The position numbers and the translations under genes were made by a program. The notes under the pieces are model-generated. The model saw nothing but the letters and a program-made list of their open reading frames with translations, was not told where the DNA came from and did not search any database. This document shows positions 1-13,089 of a DNA stretch of 64,000 nucleotides, piece after piece; within the stretch, counting starts at the first letter, position 1, and each line of letters starts with the position of its first letter. This DNA is from Lepidonotus clava (taxonomy: Eukaryota > Annelida > Polychaeta > Phyllodocida > Polynoidae), in assembly GCA_936440205.1 (NCBI GenBank), contig OW387134.1:67049427-67113426 (forward strand), read 5' to 3'.

Positions 1-243
1 ATGTCACTACCTACAATATCGTTTGAAATACATATGCAACAGATACACATTGATAACTGCACTTATTTAATATGATCGTATCCTAGATTGGTGTTGATAA
101 AGATGAACAGATGAATAATGATCAGATCATTTCTCTTTTACATAATAACTTAATAACAGCTGCAGGTTATATTATACAAAATGATGTATGCTATGGTCAA
201 GTTTAATTTATTGCCATTAATTTTCTGAAACCTTTTTCTTCAG

Positions 244-3200
244 GATATGGCCAACTTTATTTACAAAGGACCTGACATTCTGTGTGGACAGTTCGTGAAG
301 CTGGGGCTTCCCAAGGACAGTCTGATTCTGGACATGGGGTGTGGCACCGGTCTGCTGGGGAAAATGGCAAGTTCTTTCTCATCTCTGCTGCTATTCATCT
401 TTCCACATGATATGTCTATTTTATCAGTGTATCCTAAAAACTTTCTAAAACGGTGGACATAATTATTGTCCGACATTCAAAGGGATTACATCGGACATTT
501 CCTTGGCATACTGGACATGTAATGTCCGGCGGTTTCGGTGATTCACTGTAATCATTATGATGCGATCCTTATATTCATCATGGTAGTTCCCCAGCTTTCT
601 TCAGCTGCAGCATATACCTTTTGGGAAATAATAATTTACATATTCTAGGAGAATCTATGTAATATACAGCTTTTCCTGACAAAACTATAGATGGTCATGA
701 TATATCCTAGGCGTAAGAAAAAAGTAATTTGCCAAACTTGTGCAGTAAATTGATGGCAATAATTATTTTAAAACTATACACTTCATATCCTTAGAACAAC
801 AATATTAGTAAAGCATAATGCCCCAACAGCCTAACATATGGTACGTGTAGTTGGGATTTAACTACCTGCCAATAAACCCAGACGTATACAAAAACAAAAG
901 TCGGTAGTCGTTATGCAGCTCTTGTAATATGATATGGTCGGCCCGTTATTAACAATATTAGTAAAAAGTAATGAACCGTGTTCAAATTGTTTGCAGTTGA
1001 AAGAAAAAGGGTATGACAACCTACATGGGCTGGACTGTTCAGGTACCATGTTAGCGGCGGCTAAGGAGAAAGGCGTATACAAGCAGCTGTTTCATCGCTT
1101 CTTAAAGGACGGGTGCACTTTACCAATGGAAAGCGGTTGGTTTGATCACATCATGAAAGAAAACAGCTTATAGTTCATTCCTGAATTGGAAATTTGTTAT
1201 AGGTTTGGCTAATAGGCCATATGATTATGTCACAGGGACAGATACAGGATTTTCGAAAGAGGGGTCAGCACATGGGCGAAGTACTAAAACGGTGTGCATT
1301 TCACACATGCAGCATTTCCCCACTTTTTGTAGTTTAGGAGCCAAAAGGACCCCCTGTTGGACCGTAAAATGTAAATCTCCCCTATAATGTAAGTTGACGT
1401 AAAATGTAATTAAAATTGACGTAAAATGTAAATCTGACACAAAATGTAACTCAAATTCACGTAAAATGTAATTATACTTTCTGCCTTAAAATGTAAAAAT
1501 GTGAATACAGTCATGAACGTGATTTGTAAGTCAATTAATGCTCTCAAGGTCTTGGATACCCAGAGATGATAAAACCCCAACAAAAAATACGATCTGCTGT
1601 AATAATGCACACAAAAAATCCAATTCTTAACAGCTTAAAGCCTTTTGATTAGTGTAAGGATATAACCTGATGCACTATCACTGACAATATATAGTATCAT
1701 AGTTATATTTCATGAAAATGTCAATCATGACAACTGTATTTTTTTTGAGAGTGTCAATCATAGACTGTATCATGAATATTTCATTATTCATATCTCCCCA
1801 TATAAATGTTGTACATATAATTATATCTTTTCTTCACACTTCCAAACAAATTTCTGGAAAATCTTAATATCAAATGAGGCAAATCTCACTTTTAAATTCA
1901 CTACAATTGAGCCATATGAAACAGATTACTATCTGAATAAAATGGTCAAAATATTGGTAAATTAAGTCATGTCCTACCCCAAAGTCTGACTGAAATTACA
2001 TTTTAGGTTAAATCCTAACATTTTATGTAGGTTCATAATTACATTTTAGGTTAACATGAATTACATTTTACATTATGTTTACATTTTAAGTTAATCCTAT
2101 TTACATTTTACATTGATTTACGTTTTACGTCATATTTACATTTTATGGTCTAACACCCTGTCAGATTTCATGTCATATTTGAGAAACTAAACTGCATTCA
2201 AGCAACACCACTCTGGGCTGTAAACACTGGAACTGGAACTAGTTTTATTTACCTCCTTGACTAGGGAGTTCTACTCTTTAGTTACAAACACTCACAACAG
2301 GTGGCAGGCTAGTCTGGGTTTTCCCGCCACTGTGAACATGACCCCTCCCCCCCCCCACTTGTATCCGCCCCTACTGTCACCTACGGTTTTGATTCAGAAG
2401 AGCATTATGCACATGGGAGCCTTCCATTTAGTACGTACGCACATTTTCCAAAATTTTAGATGCCCCCCCTCACCACCTTGGGCTAAAGTACGCATTGGAA
2501 TTGTACAGGAACGTGCGCAAATCTTTTAAAATCTCAGACCCCCCACCCCCTTGCTGCTTGTACTTGATGGAAGGCCCCATGGGGTGATCAGATTTACTCT
2601 GATCACTATGTGACAGCATGACATATTAGTCCAAGAGATGCGGCACTTTTATTTATGTGACTGAGGCCGAAAGGTTTGAAGGCGGTTTCCTAACCCAAAT
2701 TTTCCATAGAATTCAAAAATCCATTTCTTGGTTGTCAAAGCCTCCGGGTTTTGGGTGAAAAAATGACTTTTTCCGATAAAAAATAGCATTTTCTGGGCAA
2801 AATGATAATCCCGGTATTTGCTCCCCAGCTACCCTTAAAACAATGTTGGAAACTTGTGTAAGCCATCAAATTGAAGGGTAGGACCTAGTGAACAAGGAGA
2901 ACAAGCAAAAATTAAATAATTGGTTGGTTACCATGGTAACAAGTGACGGTTTTGGTGGAAAATGGTCAAAAAATGATTAAATCTTTTTTTCCGTTATCTA
3001 TGGTGACCACCAAATGCATGTTTTCAGTCTAAATCTTCTTTGGTACATTCAATAGCATCCAAATCTAAATAAATATCATAAAAATGATAATCTATATTAC
3101 ATAAATTTGGTCTAAATTGACGTAATTGCCGAAAAGGGCCAATTTCATGAAAATTACAAAATTGGAATGTATTGACAAAATGATGGTTTAAGACCATATA

Positions 3201-6200
3201 AAAGCACCACAGGTGCTTAATTACTAATTCTGTAACAGGAATTACATAGACAAAATCAAAAGAAGCCAGCAGCTGTCAGAAAAAACATAGCCGTCTCTTG
3301 TTGGAAACTGGCATCTACCCTATCTGCCATGTTGGAAATAGGCTTGTATCTTATCTCCCAGAATGGAAAGAAAGACATGGTTGGTATCTATGTTAGGAGA
3401 TTCGAGGTCCGGGAATCTAAATTACAATGATTTGAGTCTGTCAGAAGCAAAAACCTAAGATAGCTGACTTATTTTGAATATTACCACCAATGTAAACACA
3501 TAACGTTTGTACACAAAATGGCAATGGTTTTTATATCTGTGATTTTCTGTATGAATAAGGTCCCAAATAGTGAGACCTTTATCTTGTGTTTGTCCATAAA
3601 GCCCAAGATGGCTTACTTAGGTAGCATAAGATTGTGCAGTAGGGCCCTCGTAGGTCCAATGGATTCATGATTCATGAATAATAATGATAATTACAAAGAG
3701 TAGTCAGTTTCATTCATTAATTTTTTCATAGTTGTGGATCCTGTTGTATCCAAATGTGAAAAGGGAAACACCTTCATTTTTAGAGAATGCAAACTTCAGG
3801 GTAGTTGGTTCTTTAATTTATTTTAGACCATCATGACAGAGTAGACCAGTAGGACAACAGATGAAATGACAGCTAAAGCAGTTTTATTTTCGATTGTACA
3901 TTGATCCCAGGCGGTTCAGCTTATTCTTTCGGCATTTTTAGGAAGAATCATAAACATCTATTTAAAAAGAAAAAATAGAACCATATTACTATATTTGCTG
4001 TTTTGATCATTTTGACTGAAGGGATATGTGGGGTTCTGTCAATCACAGGAATATGAAATGGATCATTTGCCATGTATCTAGTTTTCTTATTACAAATGAC
4101 AAATAGTTCATGAATTGTGACCTTCCTGGTATTACAATTAAGGCAATGATTTAAATATATCAATGTCAAGTGAATGAGTTCAAGACCCCATTACATTTGT
4201 TAGTGTCTCTGGTATCAATAGGCTACTCTTGTAACAATTGAAACTAAGCAAAGACTTTAAATTAGAAGAGATAATGATATCCCCTCACGTCACCCTAACT
4301 AATGTTATCAGCATTTGAACCCTCAGAGCAGACCATCAATAGCTGGAGGATGGGAAATGTAGCATTTAGGTGAAGGCCTAATGCAGCCAATCAAAGAGAA
4401 CTGTTGTCTCCCAATATCCACTTTGAGACATGTATACAAGTATAAGAGCTAGATTTTAGGAATTTTCAATATCACAAAAATAATCCTTTAAGGAAATCAG
4501 TCATAAAAAACACATTTATTAACATTTCCATGAGTTAAAGACAATCATATTCTAGAGCTGGGGACATATCTTGTCTTACCCATATGAGCAGACACAAAAT
4601 AGTGGTAGCTGTCTCAAGCAGATCATAACTCAATAATCTGCTCCCACCTTGATCACTTGTCAAGTCTGTACCATTCATTTGATTAGTCTCCATACTACCA
4701 TAAATTGCCAAAGCACATGGATGTACAATCTTGCTAAAGCACAGTTATGAAGTACTTTCTAATGTATTTCATGAGAATATGTCCCCCATAATCTAGAGAT
4801 TGTTTTAGATACCTTTAGTGTTCATATCACAAAAATCAAGAGAGTAAAAGTGTGAGGGCAATGCAATTGGACTTGATGGGCCACATTATACAGTACTTAT
4901 TTTCACATGAATTTCTAAACTTTGGAGTCCTTATCAAAGTGTTTCGAATTCATTCTTTATATTCTATACTTGGGTTCTATTATGAAATCGAAAAGGTGCC
5001 CTAACTGGCTTTGTACAGGTCTACCAACTTGGTTATGTTGACTCTCAGAACAGGCTGGTTCAGAGGAAAAACAACCTCACATTCATAAGAACTAGATAGC
5101 AGAATCAAAACTGTGGCCTACATTGGCTTTACCAAGGACAACACATAATTCATACACAATAGAAGTGTGCACACAGTAGATACACACTTGAATCATTAGC
5201 TGAAATGGGAATGCTCTTTCTCTCTAGATCTCCCAACCTTTTTTTGGGATTGCAGGGGGAGGGTACTCTCTAGACATTTACCTAGATTCTGGGACAGGCA
5301 GTAATCATTTTTCAAGACCTCCACATTATATACAATTAGGTAGTCCACTTGGTCTTCAAGCCAACCAATACCCAACTGCTGCCCATAATGTTGAATCCAT
5401 CTAGGAAATAACCTTTGCATTCTATAAAGAAGGAGGTATCTGTTATTTAAACTTGGGTAGGTTACTATCTGTATGATCCATGCTGAACCATTCATCTTAT
5501 GATTTCCGCAAAAATGAATTCATTTTAGAAATGCTGAAGAATAAAAACCTTTCTTCATGTTATGACAGCCACCTGGCAATATCTAATGCTATTTGAATAG
5601 GCCATCTTGGACTCTGTAGACTAGCACAGGATCAAGGTCTCACTACTTGGGATACATATTGTTGAAGTAGTTTTGTGGTAGTACTTTCTGCTTTTGAAAT
5701 CAGGAGCATTTGTTGATGATGTTGAATCATTTCTTCAGCCACAGGTTAGAGCATGGCCTCAGGCTAATGCCCCATGAAATTCACATGTACATGGCTCTGT
5801 GTTTCCAGCCCCACTGCCCAGAGTGGTGCATTCAAAGTTCCTTTTAGGCTCCAGGGCCTTGATTGGTTAGTCAGGCTCCAGGTGATTAGTCAGGCTTCAC
5901 CTGTACCCTATGAGGGTAGTTATACACTAATTTAAGGGTATAGTTTAGTACTTGTATAAGGCTTATAATACTATATTAATTCTTACATTATTATATTTAA
6001 ACTATTTGAAAAGATATGTGTTTTAGAATATAGACATGTCCTACCGATTTTAAGGTACGACAATATAGTCAAGTTGGTGGTAATATTCAAAACTGGTCAG
6101 TCATCTTGGATATTGGCTTCTTCCACAAACTCAAAACATTGGTATTTAGATTCCCAGATCTTAAATCTCCTAATATGAACACTAACCATATCTTTCTATC

Positions 6201-8841
6201 CATTCTAGGAGATAAGATACAAGCCTATTTCCAACATAGCAGCCATGTTGTTTTCTGACAGCTGCCTGGCTTCTATTGATTTGTCTATGTAATTCCTGTT
6301 ACAGAATTAGTAATTAAGCACCTGTGGTGCTTTTGTTTGGTCTTAAATCATCATTTTGTCAATATAATCCAATGTTCTAATTTTCATGAAATTGGCCCTT
6401 ATCGGCAGATTTTGTGTACAAACGTTATGTTTTTACATTGGTGGTAATATTCAAAATAAGTCAGCTATCTTAGGTTTTTGCTTCTGACAGACTCAAAGCA
6501 TTGTAATTTAGATTCCCGGACCTCGAATCTCCTAACATAGATACCAACCATGTCTTTCTTTCCATTCTGGGAGATAAGATACAAGCCTATTTCCAAAATG
6601 GCAGATAGGGTAGATGCCGGTTTCCAACAAGAGACAGCTATGTTTTTTCTGACAGCTGCTGGCTTCTTTTGATTTTGTCTATGTAATTCCTGTTACAGAA
6701 TTAGTAATTAAGCACCTGTGGTGCTTTTATATGGTCTTAAACCATCATTTTGTCAATACATTCCAATTTTGTAATTTTCATGAAATTGGCCTTTTTCGGC
6801 AAATTACGTCAATTTAGACCAAATTTATGTAATATAGATCATCATTTTTGTGATATTTATTTAGATTTGGATGCTATTGAATGTACCAAAGAAGATTTAG
6901 ACTGAAAACATGCATTTGGTGGTCACCATAGATAACGGAAAAAAAGATTTAATCATTTTTTGACCATTTTCCACCAAAACCGTCACTTGTTACCATGGTA
7001 ACCAACCAATTATTTAATTTTTGCTTGTTCTCCTTGTTCACTAGGTCCTACCCTTCAATTTGATGGCTTACACAAGTTTCCAACATTGTTTTAAGGGTAG
7101 CTGGGGAGCAAATACCGGGATTATCATTTTGCCCAGAAAATGCTATTTTTTATCGGAAAAAGTCATTTTTCACCCAAAACCCAGCTTTGACAACCAAGAA
7201 ATGGATTTTTGAATTCTATGGAAAATTTGGGTTAGGAAACCGCCTTCAAACCTTTCGGCCTCAGTCACATAAATAAAAGTGCCGCATCTCTTGGACTATA
7301 TTATAGTGGCGCTTGGGATGAATAAAGTCATGATTAACCCATGGTAGAAAGATGCACACGCAAGTCCCCTATCTTTGTGTAGTTAAGGCGTCCACTAACA
7401 TTGGGGGATACCCTGCATGGACACCCCCACTGTCCCCCTGGGTCGATCTGCCCTTGCTGCACCATTCAAATACATTCCATTCCAGGTACCTACGACGCCG
7501 TTGTGATGGCAGGGGGCATATTCATATCTCCACTTCATTTTCCCGTGGGCACTTTCGATGAGATGTTCAGGGTTATCAAAAAAGGTAAGTTGAACTATAG
7601 AGAGTTAATTATCTGTTATATGTGATGTACGTAATTAGTCGTAGTTAATTATAGATAATAGCTAGCTCCAAACGCAGTCTCCTCCTCATTCGACTGCTGT
7701 AAGACAACACTCGCGTGAAGGGTTGTTCTTTATTTATATTCTCCTGTGTATTGCCGTTTCGTAACAAGATCTCAATTGACAATGATCAGCTCCAAGGAAG
7801 GAATCCCCTCAAACACACTCAGCCAATGCTCCTGCCTTTCTACATGGTCTTTATGCTTCTATTCCAAACCAGGACTCAGCTTCTAAGACCTAACCTTTCC
7901 AGGATAGTTACTCACACAACATTCAGCTAACTCTGACTGAGCTCGAGCGGCGTACGCTCCTTTAGTATGATATGTCACACTTTGACTCCTCCTTTAACTC
8001 CCTACTTTGACAGAGAGTTATGGCTAGCACATGCGCTATTCTAAAGCTAACGCTGTAAAGCCTACATGAGCATGGACTGGCCACCCACGTCAGTACAAAG
8101 TCTTGCGATTTGTCCCGGCTACCCAAAGCCAGCTATCCCTGTATTCCACCTGCCGATTTTAGTAAATGCATGTTATTTAGGCATATAACTATATCATTAA
8201 CAATTAAGATATCCCACATTTTCCAGTTTTTCTTGATAGGATAAAATAAGGAATTAATTGAAAGGAATAACTTATTACTTATAAGGTAAATTGAATTATT
8301 AAAATTGATTATTTCCCTTGCCGTTCTTACCAGTGAAGTTTTAACGTGGTTAACTTTTCCGTCAACGAGCCTCTATTATCAGGTGTAGCAATAATATATC
8401 ATATGAAAAGGTGTGGAGGGGGGAGGCCGACAGAAAGGGGGTCGCCCCATTTTATCACCAGAATTTTACATTAAAAAGATATCAATTTGGCCACAAAAAA
8501 AAAGAGAAAAAAAAAGAGGAGGGCGCGCACCCCGCTTTACCACCGTAATTCACCACTTGATGGCCAGTTCTGTTGTTTGTTTGTTGTTGTTTGTGTGTGT
8601 GTTTTTTTAAACTGTCGGTTATATTCTGTGTTCAGGAGGTATTTTCATCCACGTGTCATTAGAGAGGAGCTTTCTCTACGAGGATTATGGGGGGCTGCGG
8701 GTGAAGTTCGACCGAATGGTGGAGGAAGGACAAGTAGAGCGAACTATGGACGAGGTCTTCGGAAACTTCTTTTTCATCGAAGGGAAAAATGTGAACGGAC
8801 ATCTTCAGGCATTTAAACTGCTGACGAAAATGGGAAAATAG
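244..8841 (+). CDS. METTL27-like: METTL27 (WBSCR27)-like SAM-dependent methyltransferase, 3' four exons
   Basis: Exons 244-366, 997-1135, 7486-7584 and 8636-8841 join in phases 0, 1 and 1 to give 188 aa and a stop. Seen: a class I methyltransferase SAM-binding motif LILDMGCGTGLLG in the first exon; a second motif GLDCSGTML followed by AAAKEKGVY; motif IV region TYDAVVMAGG in exon 3; and RVIKKGGIFIHV across the last junction, the usual end of strand 5. The order and wording match METTL27/WBSCR27, a small cytosolic methyltransferase family whose substrate is unclear to me. The N-terminal segment that in vertebrate METTL27 carries a YDxWAxxYD-type motif is missing, and an AG acceptor at 241-243 shows that upstream exons lie before the window. 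The first junction uses a GC donor and exon 2 uses a weak GTTGGT donor. The gene is convergent with the ZNF451-like gene. The family call is firm; orthology to METTL27 rather than a lineage-specific paralogue is less so. Confidence 0.86.
364..372 (+). other. Non-canonical GC splice donor (GC-AG intron)
   Basis: The first methyltransferase exon in the window must end after ATG at 364-366 to keep the frame into the next exon at 997 (acceptor TTTGCAG). The intron then starts GCAAGT, which is the consensus form of the rare GC-AG introns. No GT donor nearby keeps the MGCGTGLLG-KM-LKEKGY reading. Confidence 0.75.
1351..2159. mobile_element. Non-autonomous inverted-repeat element with subterminal GACGTAAAATGTAA arrays
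   Basis: The left end reads CTGTTGGACCGTAAAATGTA; the right end is a near inverse (ends in TACATTTTATGGTCTAACAC). Inside each end the motif acGTAAAATGTAA is repeated about six times, on the plus strand in 1365-1495 and as TTACATTTTAcGT in 2000-2145. There is no coding capacity and no clean target duplication was found. Repeated subterminal motifs are typical of transposase-binding ends of DNA transposons. It lies in the large methyltransferase intron. Confidence 0.65.
2416..2580. mobile_element. Short MITE, GGCCTTCCATTAAGTACGTACGC family
   Basis: The left end GCCTTCCATTTAGTACGTAC is mirrored on the right by GTACTTGATGGAAGGCCCC. The interior is pyrimidine-rich. A related partial copy lies at 51977-52100, so this is a dispersed family. 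Confidence 0.55.
2628..7297. mobile_element. 4.7-kb foldback-type element with ~890-bp terminal inverted repeats
   Basis: The ends are AGTCCAAGAGATGCGGCAC and its exact inverse, flanked by ATATT at 2623-2627 and 7298-7302 (candidate 5-bp target duplication; TA is an alternative reading). The arms 2628 to about 3515 and 7297 down to about 6412 are near-identical inverted copies. Weaker inverted similarity continues inward: the 3555-3610 segment mirrors about 5600-5660. No long ORF or transposase motif is visible, so the element looks non-autonomous. The high arm identity suggests a recent origin or arm correction. It sits in the intron between methyltransferase exons 997-1135 and 7486-7584. 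Confidence 0.85.
6060..6800. repeat. Tandem duplication inside the right arm of the foldback element
   Basis: The block around 6066-6411 (tGGTGGTAATATTCAAAA to the TTTTCATGAAATTGGCC stretch) is repeated at about 6437-6790. The inner copy is diverged; the outer copy matches the left arm closely. This makes the right side longer than the left. Confidence 0.7.
7585..8635. other. Last methyltransferase intron
   Basis: AT-rich intron with strong GTAAGT donor and TTCAG acceptor. It holds a purine-rich patch at 8410-8530 and a T/GT-rich tract at 8578-8610. No gene or clear transposon end was seen. Confidence 0.6.
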
Positions 8842-9083
8842 ACCAAGAAGAGAAATTCCAGGGCCCCTAGCTATGGGGAAATGGGAACTATGGGGACTTC
8901 CACCTCCCCTGGGAATTAAATAGGAAAACCTTGCAGCTGAATAATGACATCTCTCTCGTTTTACAATATCAAATTACATCTATATTGGAACGAGTGAATA
9001 ATTCCACTCAATTTCTTTTCAATGTCGTGAACTCTATGCACAATACTTCCCTTGTGACCATTGTCTGGTGTTAACCAACTAAC

Positions 9084-9089
9084 AATAAA
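9084..9089 (+). terminator. Candidate polyadenylation signal for the methyltransferase gene
   Basis: AATAAA lies about 245 nt after the stop codon at 8841. Position and sequence fit a poly(A) signal, but there is no transcript evidence. Confidence 0.4.
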
Positions 9090-10199
9090 TCACTTTAGTG
9101 CTCCAGCGAACTTCTGAAATAAATGAATGTGATCTAAATGTGGGCATCAGAACAGGTTTCATCTCTTCATCAAACTAGAAAAATGTGTATGCAAGTATCA
9201 ATTAGATATCTTTAAAGATTTAGATTTCATATAATTGTTCCAAACAATATTTTCTCCTCGGTTCCTCACACCATTCCATACCTTATTTTAATGTATTTTT
9301 TCATTCATACAGACAAAAAATAAGTTTCACAAAAAGCTTGTCTCAGTTTTCTGCCTGTGAGAATAAAATCTATACATGGAACGAACCTCTATCGTACCAT
9401 TCATAGTAGAAATGTAAGGAAATAGTTCTAACAATAAACTCAACAACGTATTACCTTTTACGCCATATACTACATACGCAATTGTACAACTTTCTCTGGG
9501 GATCCAAACAGCTCTTGCGCTCACAAAACTCTCCCACCTAACTGCCAACCTTGAATATTCCGCCTTTTTGTAATGGAGACGCTTACATCTTCTTATGTCG
9601 AGACGACACGCAAGCTGTTGGCGTGATTGTCTTTTAGTCCTTTGATGAATCCTGGTGCAAAATGAAGACAATCAGCCAGCCTCTGAAAAACTAGCCTTTC
9701 TTACACAGAACCAGAAGACGGGTAGGAAAATCCTTAGTGTTTTTGTTGATTTCTTTTTGTTTCAGCCGTGATACTTGAATGTAATACAAACGCCTTTTCT
9801 CACATATTTTACCATTTAATTTGCCCTGAATTTCCCCCGCCCTGTTCTTATTTTCTCCGGCATGCTTTTCACCGATCTATTTGGATATTTTCAAAAAGCA
9901 AAATTACAGGAAGAAAAATATGGACACAGACCAAAAGAAGGAAACTGTTCAATCAAAAATTCCGTTAGACACTCTTAGAATTCGGAAATTAATAATCTGA
10001 TAAAACAGAATTCCCTGCACTGTGTTTTGGGCCAAATTCTAAATTCCCTGTTTTCCTGACAGGAATAATGATTGTTTAATCTATTACCATGTGAACTGTC
10101 ACCCTAGCTATGAGGGTGATTTTCAGCGTCACTCCATTCACTACATCCGTACCTCAACATGTAATATACAGAACTTGTCGGAAATAACCATATGTATTA

Positions 10200-10646
10200 A
10201 GCCCATCCCACATTGGGTATATCCTTAGGGTTAGACGAGAGTTGGACAGAATTACCTTTTTAACCTGTCATTGTTCCCAAAATGTGGGGCTACTGAAATA
10301 AGCAAGAATTATGTTTTTCCATAACCTCAAGTACTGTTTGAATGCAACGATTTCTCAAATTTTATCAATTGACAGATTTGCAGGTTCGTCAGCCAATCAA
10401 AATTATATATTTCATGGCAAAATAGGGTTGGACATTAATCGCTGGGCTGACATGCTTTAACATTGGTTCCTATGGAAAGAAAAGGAGAAAATATAAAGCT
10501 GCATTTTCCAAATTTTAAGAAGAGTCTGTCGACCAAATTGCTTTGGATAGTTTAGTATTATACAACTCTCTTCAGGGAAATAGCGTGTAGACAATTTGAA
10601 AATATTTCATTGTAAACCTAAATATTGGTGTAAACTGGGATGGGCT
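10200..10646. mobile_element. 447-bp MITE with 5-bp TATTA target duplication
   Basis: The ends AGCCCATCCCA and TGGGATGGGCT are exact inverses and are flanked by TATTA at 10195-10199 and 10647-10651. There is no ORF. The family is unknown to me. Confidence 0.7.
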
Positions 10647-11200
10647 TATTAAAGAATATAGGTATGATAAGATTATTGCTCTCAGGTTGGAATGATTGCA
10701 ATATCTTATTACTCAGCATTTCCATCAAGTAATATTACACTACATGTGTAAGTAAAGGGCAATTGTCCAGTGTATGCATTCAATGATACGTTTGAGTATG
10801 CAGGGGGCTTAAACGTATAACTTTCAGTAACACTAAATACATGAAAAATACGAAACTTTCCACAACTACAACTCTGTATTTTCATTTAAAAAAAGCAACA
10901 AAGAAAGTCTATACTAAGTTTTAACGTGACAATGAATCAAGAACAACCACACGCAGGTTCTTTCAGTTACCAAAATTGAGAAAAGTGAAAAATCTACGTC
11001 TCTCAAATATTTTTAACCTCGTTCAAGTAATTAAAAGGTAACACAATTAACTGTAATAAATAGAATGAAATAATTGTACAAAGGTTATTCTACGTGACTG
11101 AAACCTTATTTGGCAAATCCCCCACAAATCCTTTTAAATTAAAGTTGATACACAATGCCCTACACAGAAAACTGAGGCTAAAAGCCAGATACAGACACGA

Positions 11201-11486
11201 CAGGGTATAACCCAAATTCCATTTTTAAATTCCGTGTTTTCCCTGTCCCACGTCAATTTTTCCTTGTGTCATATCCAGTAAGTTGTTCAAATTTAATAGC
11301 CTCTGCATGCAGAAAAGAAATTGGACAACAAAACAACAAAAGGTTGAATCCCTAATATCTTGAGAATCAGTTATTTCACACCTGGCCAAATAAAATTCCC
11401 AGTGTTTTGGCAAAATTTGCAAATTCTCTGTGTTTTCCCTGTCAGAAATTTTCTTTGGCCATTTTCCCTGTGTTGTTGGTACCCTG
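11201..11486. repeat. hAT-like short element (CAGGGTA ends)
   Basis: The left end CAGGGTATAACCC and the right end GGTACCCTG form a short inverted repeat of the CAGGG type common in hAT-derived MITEs. The interior repeats AAATTCC and CCCTGTGTTTTCCCTG strings. No 8-bp duplication is evident, so the family call is tentative. Confidence 0.45.
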
Positions 11487-12751
11487 TACAGAGCAACCAG
11501 TTGAAGCACTCCAGAGACAATCGATTTCAAACTGCCAATAGGATTGACATTGATAAAACCTAATAAATTAGAAAGAAAAATCCAATAATGTTCAATTACC
11601 AGTGGACTTTTTATTCCTTCAGACAAAAATATACAGCGGTGAAAGACATTATTCTTAATATCAGGAGACTGATATTTGCAAAATCAGCAGTGTTACAACA
11701 TACGTTTTATGGAAAATAATGAACATTTATCACATGTACTTAGAAAACTATGTGGAAAACGATACAAGATGAGTTGGTTAGTTTTTCTAGCTGGCAGGAA
11801 AACATCTTATTATAACAATATTCAGGGTAGTTCCTTCTTCCACAGTTTGAACCTGGATATTAGGCTTTTTGGAATGATTGTATCTTATGAAGCACCGGCA
11901 ATGGCAGTTCAGAAACTATTAGCATTGGTCCCTCCCTGTTCTCCACATTCAGCTTCTGTTTATAATAAATACTGTAACTGAATTTACTATTCATACACAT
12001 ACATTCATTAGGAAATATTTCACTATTTTTTAAATATTTTACTATTTTTTACGTTCAAATCAATATTCCTGTCAGTTCCTCAACTCAATTATGCGATTTC
12101 TTTTCAGCATCTACCACAAATAGGGAAAATAATAGAATACATCTTGAACATTATAGCAATCAAGAAGAGATCTATGGATGGAAAACACAGAAAGCTGACT
12201 TATCCAATAGAATGTCTATAACGTTACGTAAGTTTCTTTTAATCTAAGTTCTACTGAAGCTGACCAGGGATATTGATACAGCAATGAAACTTGGGTTTAC
12301 AACAACAGACCACGACATGTCAGTGAAATAAGAGAAATTCACATTTTAAACCATATATTTCTTAATGATAATGTATTGGACCCTGTGTTGAATATAGCAA
12401 TTTCCTGATATATGTAGGATGACAAAGTATACGGCCAGGACAAAATACACAGGAAGGCCCACTGGCTACCATAATTTGGTGAAAAATGAAACAACTACTA
12501 CACCTAAATCTCGATGAATGCATAAAGTTATACTATGTACCTCCTTGGTTAAAGCAACGTCAAAAATAAAATAGAATTCTAGCTGCGAACAGCTGCTCAG
12601 CAATTACTTAATTTGGTCCAACTTAATTTAAGAAATCCATTAAATTTCAGCTGAAGGACAGAAATGTGAACAGGTTATGTTGTATGGAATGTGTGAGGCG
12701 AATGATGCTTTTATAAAGGGTATCCATTTCAGCGTTGTGTCTAGCACCTGC

Positions 12752-13089
12752 AAACTAGTATGCATTCCATAAAGATTTGGTGATAATTATCGCGAATCAG
12801 AGCACTTCCATAAAATGCAAAAAATTATCGCCAAGGCACCAGAGCAGTGTCATGGCGATAGTTTTGAAAATATCGCGGTTTTAAACATATATATTTTCAC
12901 AAAGATTAATATATCAAAATATATGTATGTGGTCAAGGAACAATGCTATATAGTTTAAGTTTGATTAAAATAAAAATATAACAAAAAAATTGAAAAACAA
13001 AAAAGTTATGTGGCGATAACATTTTTTAGTATAGCAACGTTTCTTACATAGGATTATCGCGAAATTTTTATGGAATGCCCCCCTAGTTT
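12752..13089. mobile_element. 338-bp MITE with GCATTCCATAAA inverted ends
   Basis: AAACTAG..GCATTCCATAAAGATTT on the left is mirrored by AAATTTTTATGGAATGC..CTAGTTT on the right. The ends carry ATTATCGCGA motifs. The interior is AT-rich. Confidence 0.65.

Noticed and set aside
9327-9671. 114-codon minus-strand ORF downstream of the methyltransferase
   Set aside because: No recognisable motif, no splice context, low-complexity basic composition.
11225-11626. 133-codon minus-strand ORF
   Set aside because: It overlaps a hAT-like repeat; the ORF follows the repeat's sequence rather than a gene.
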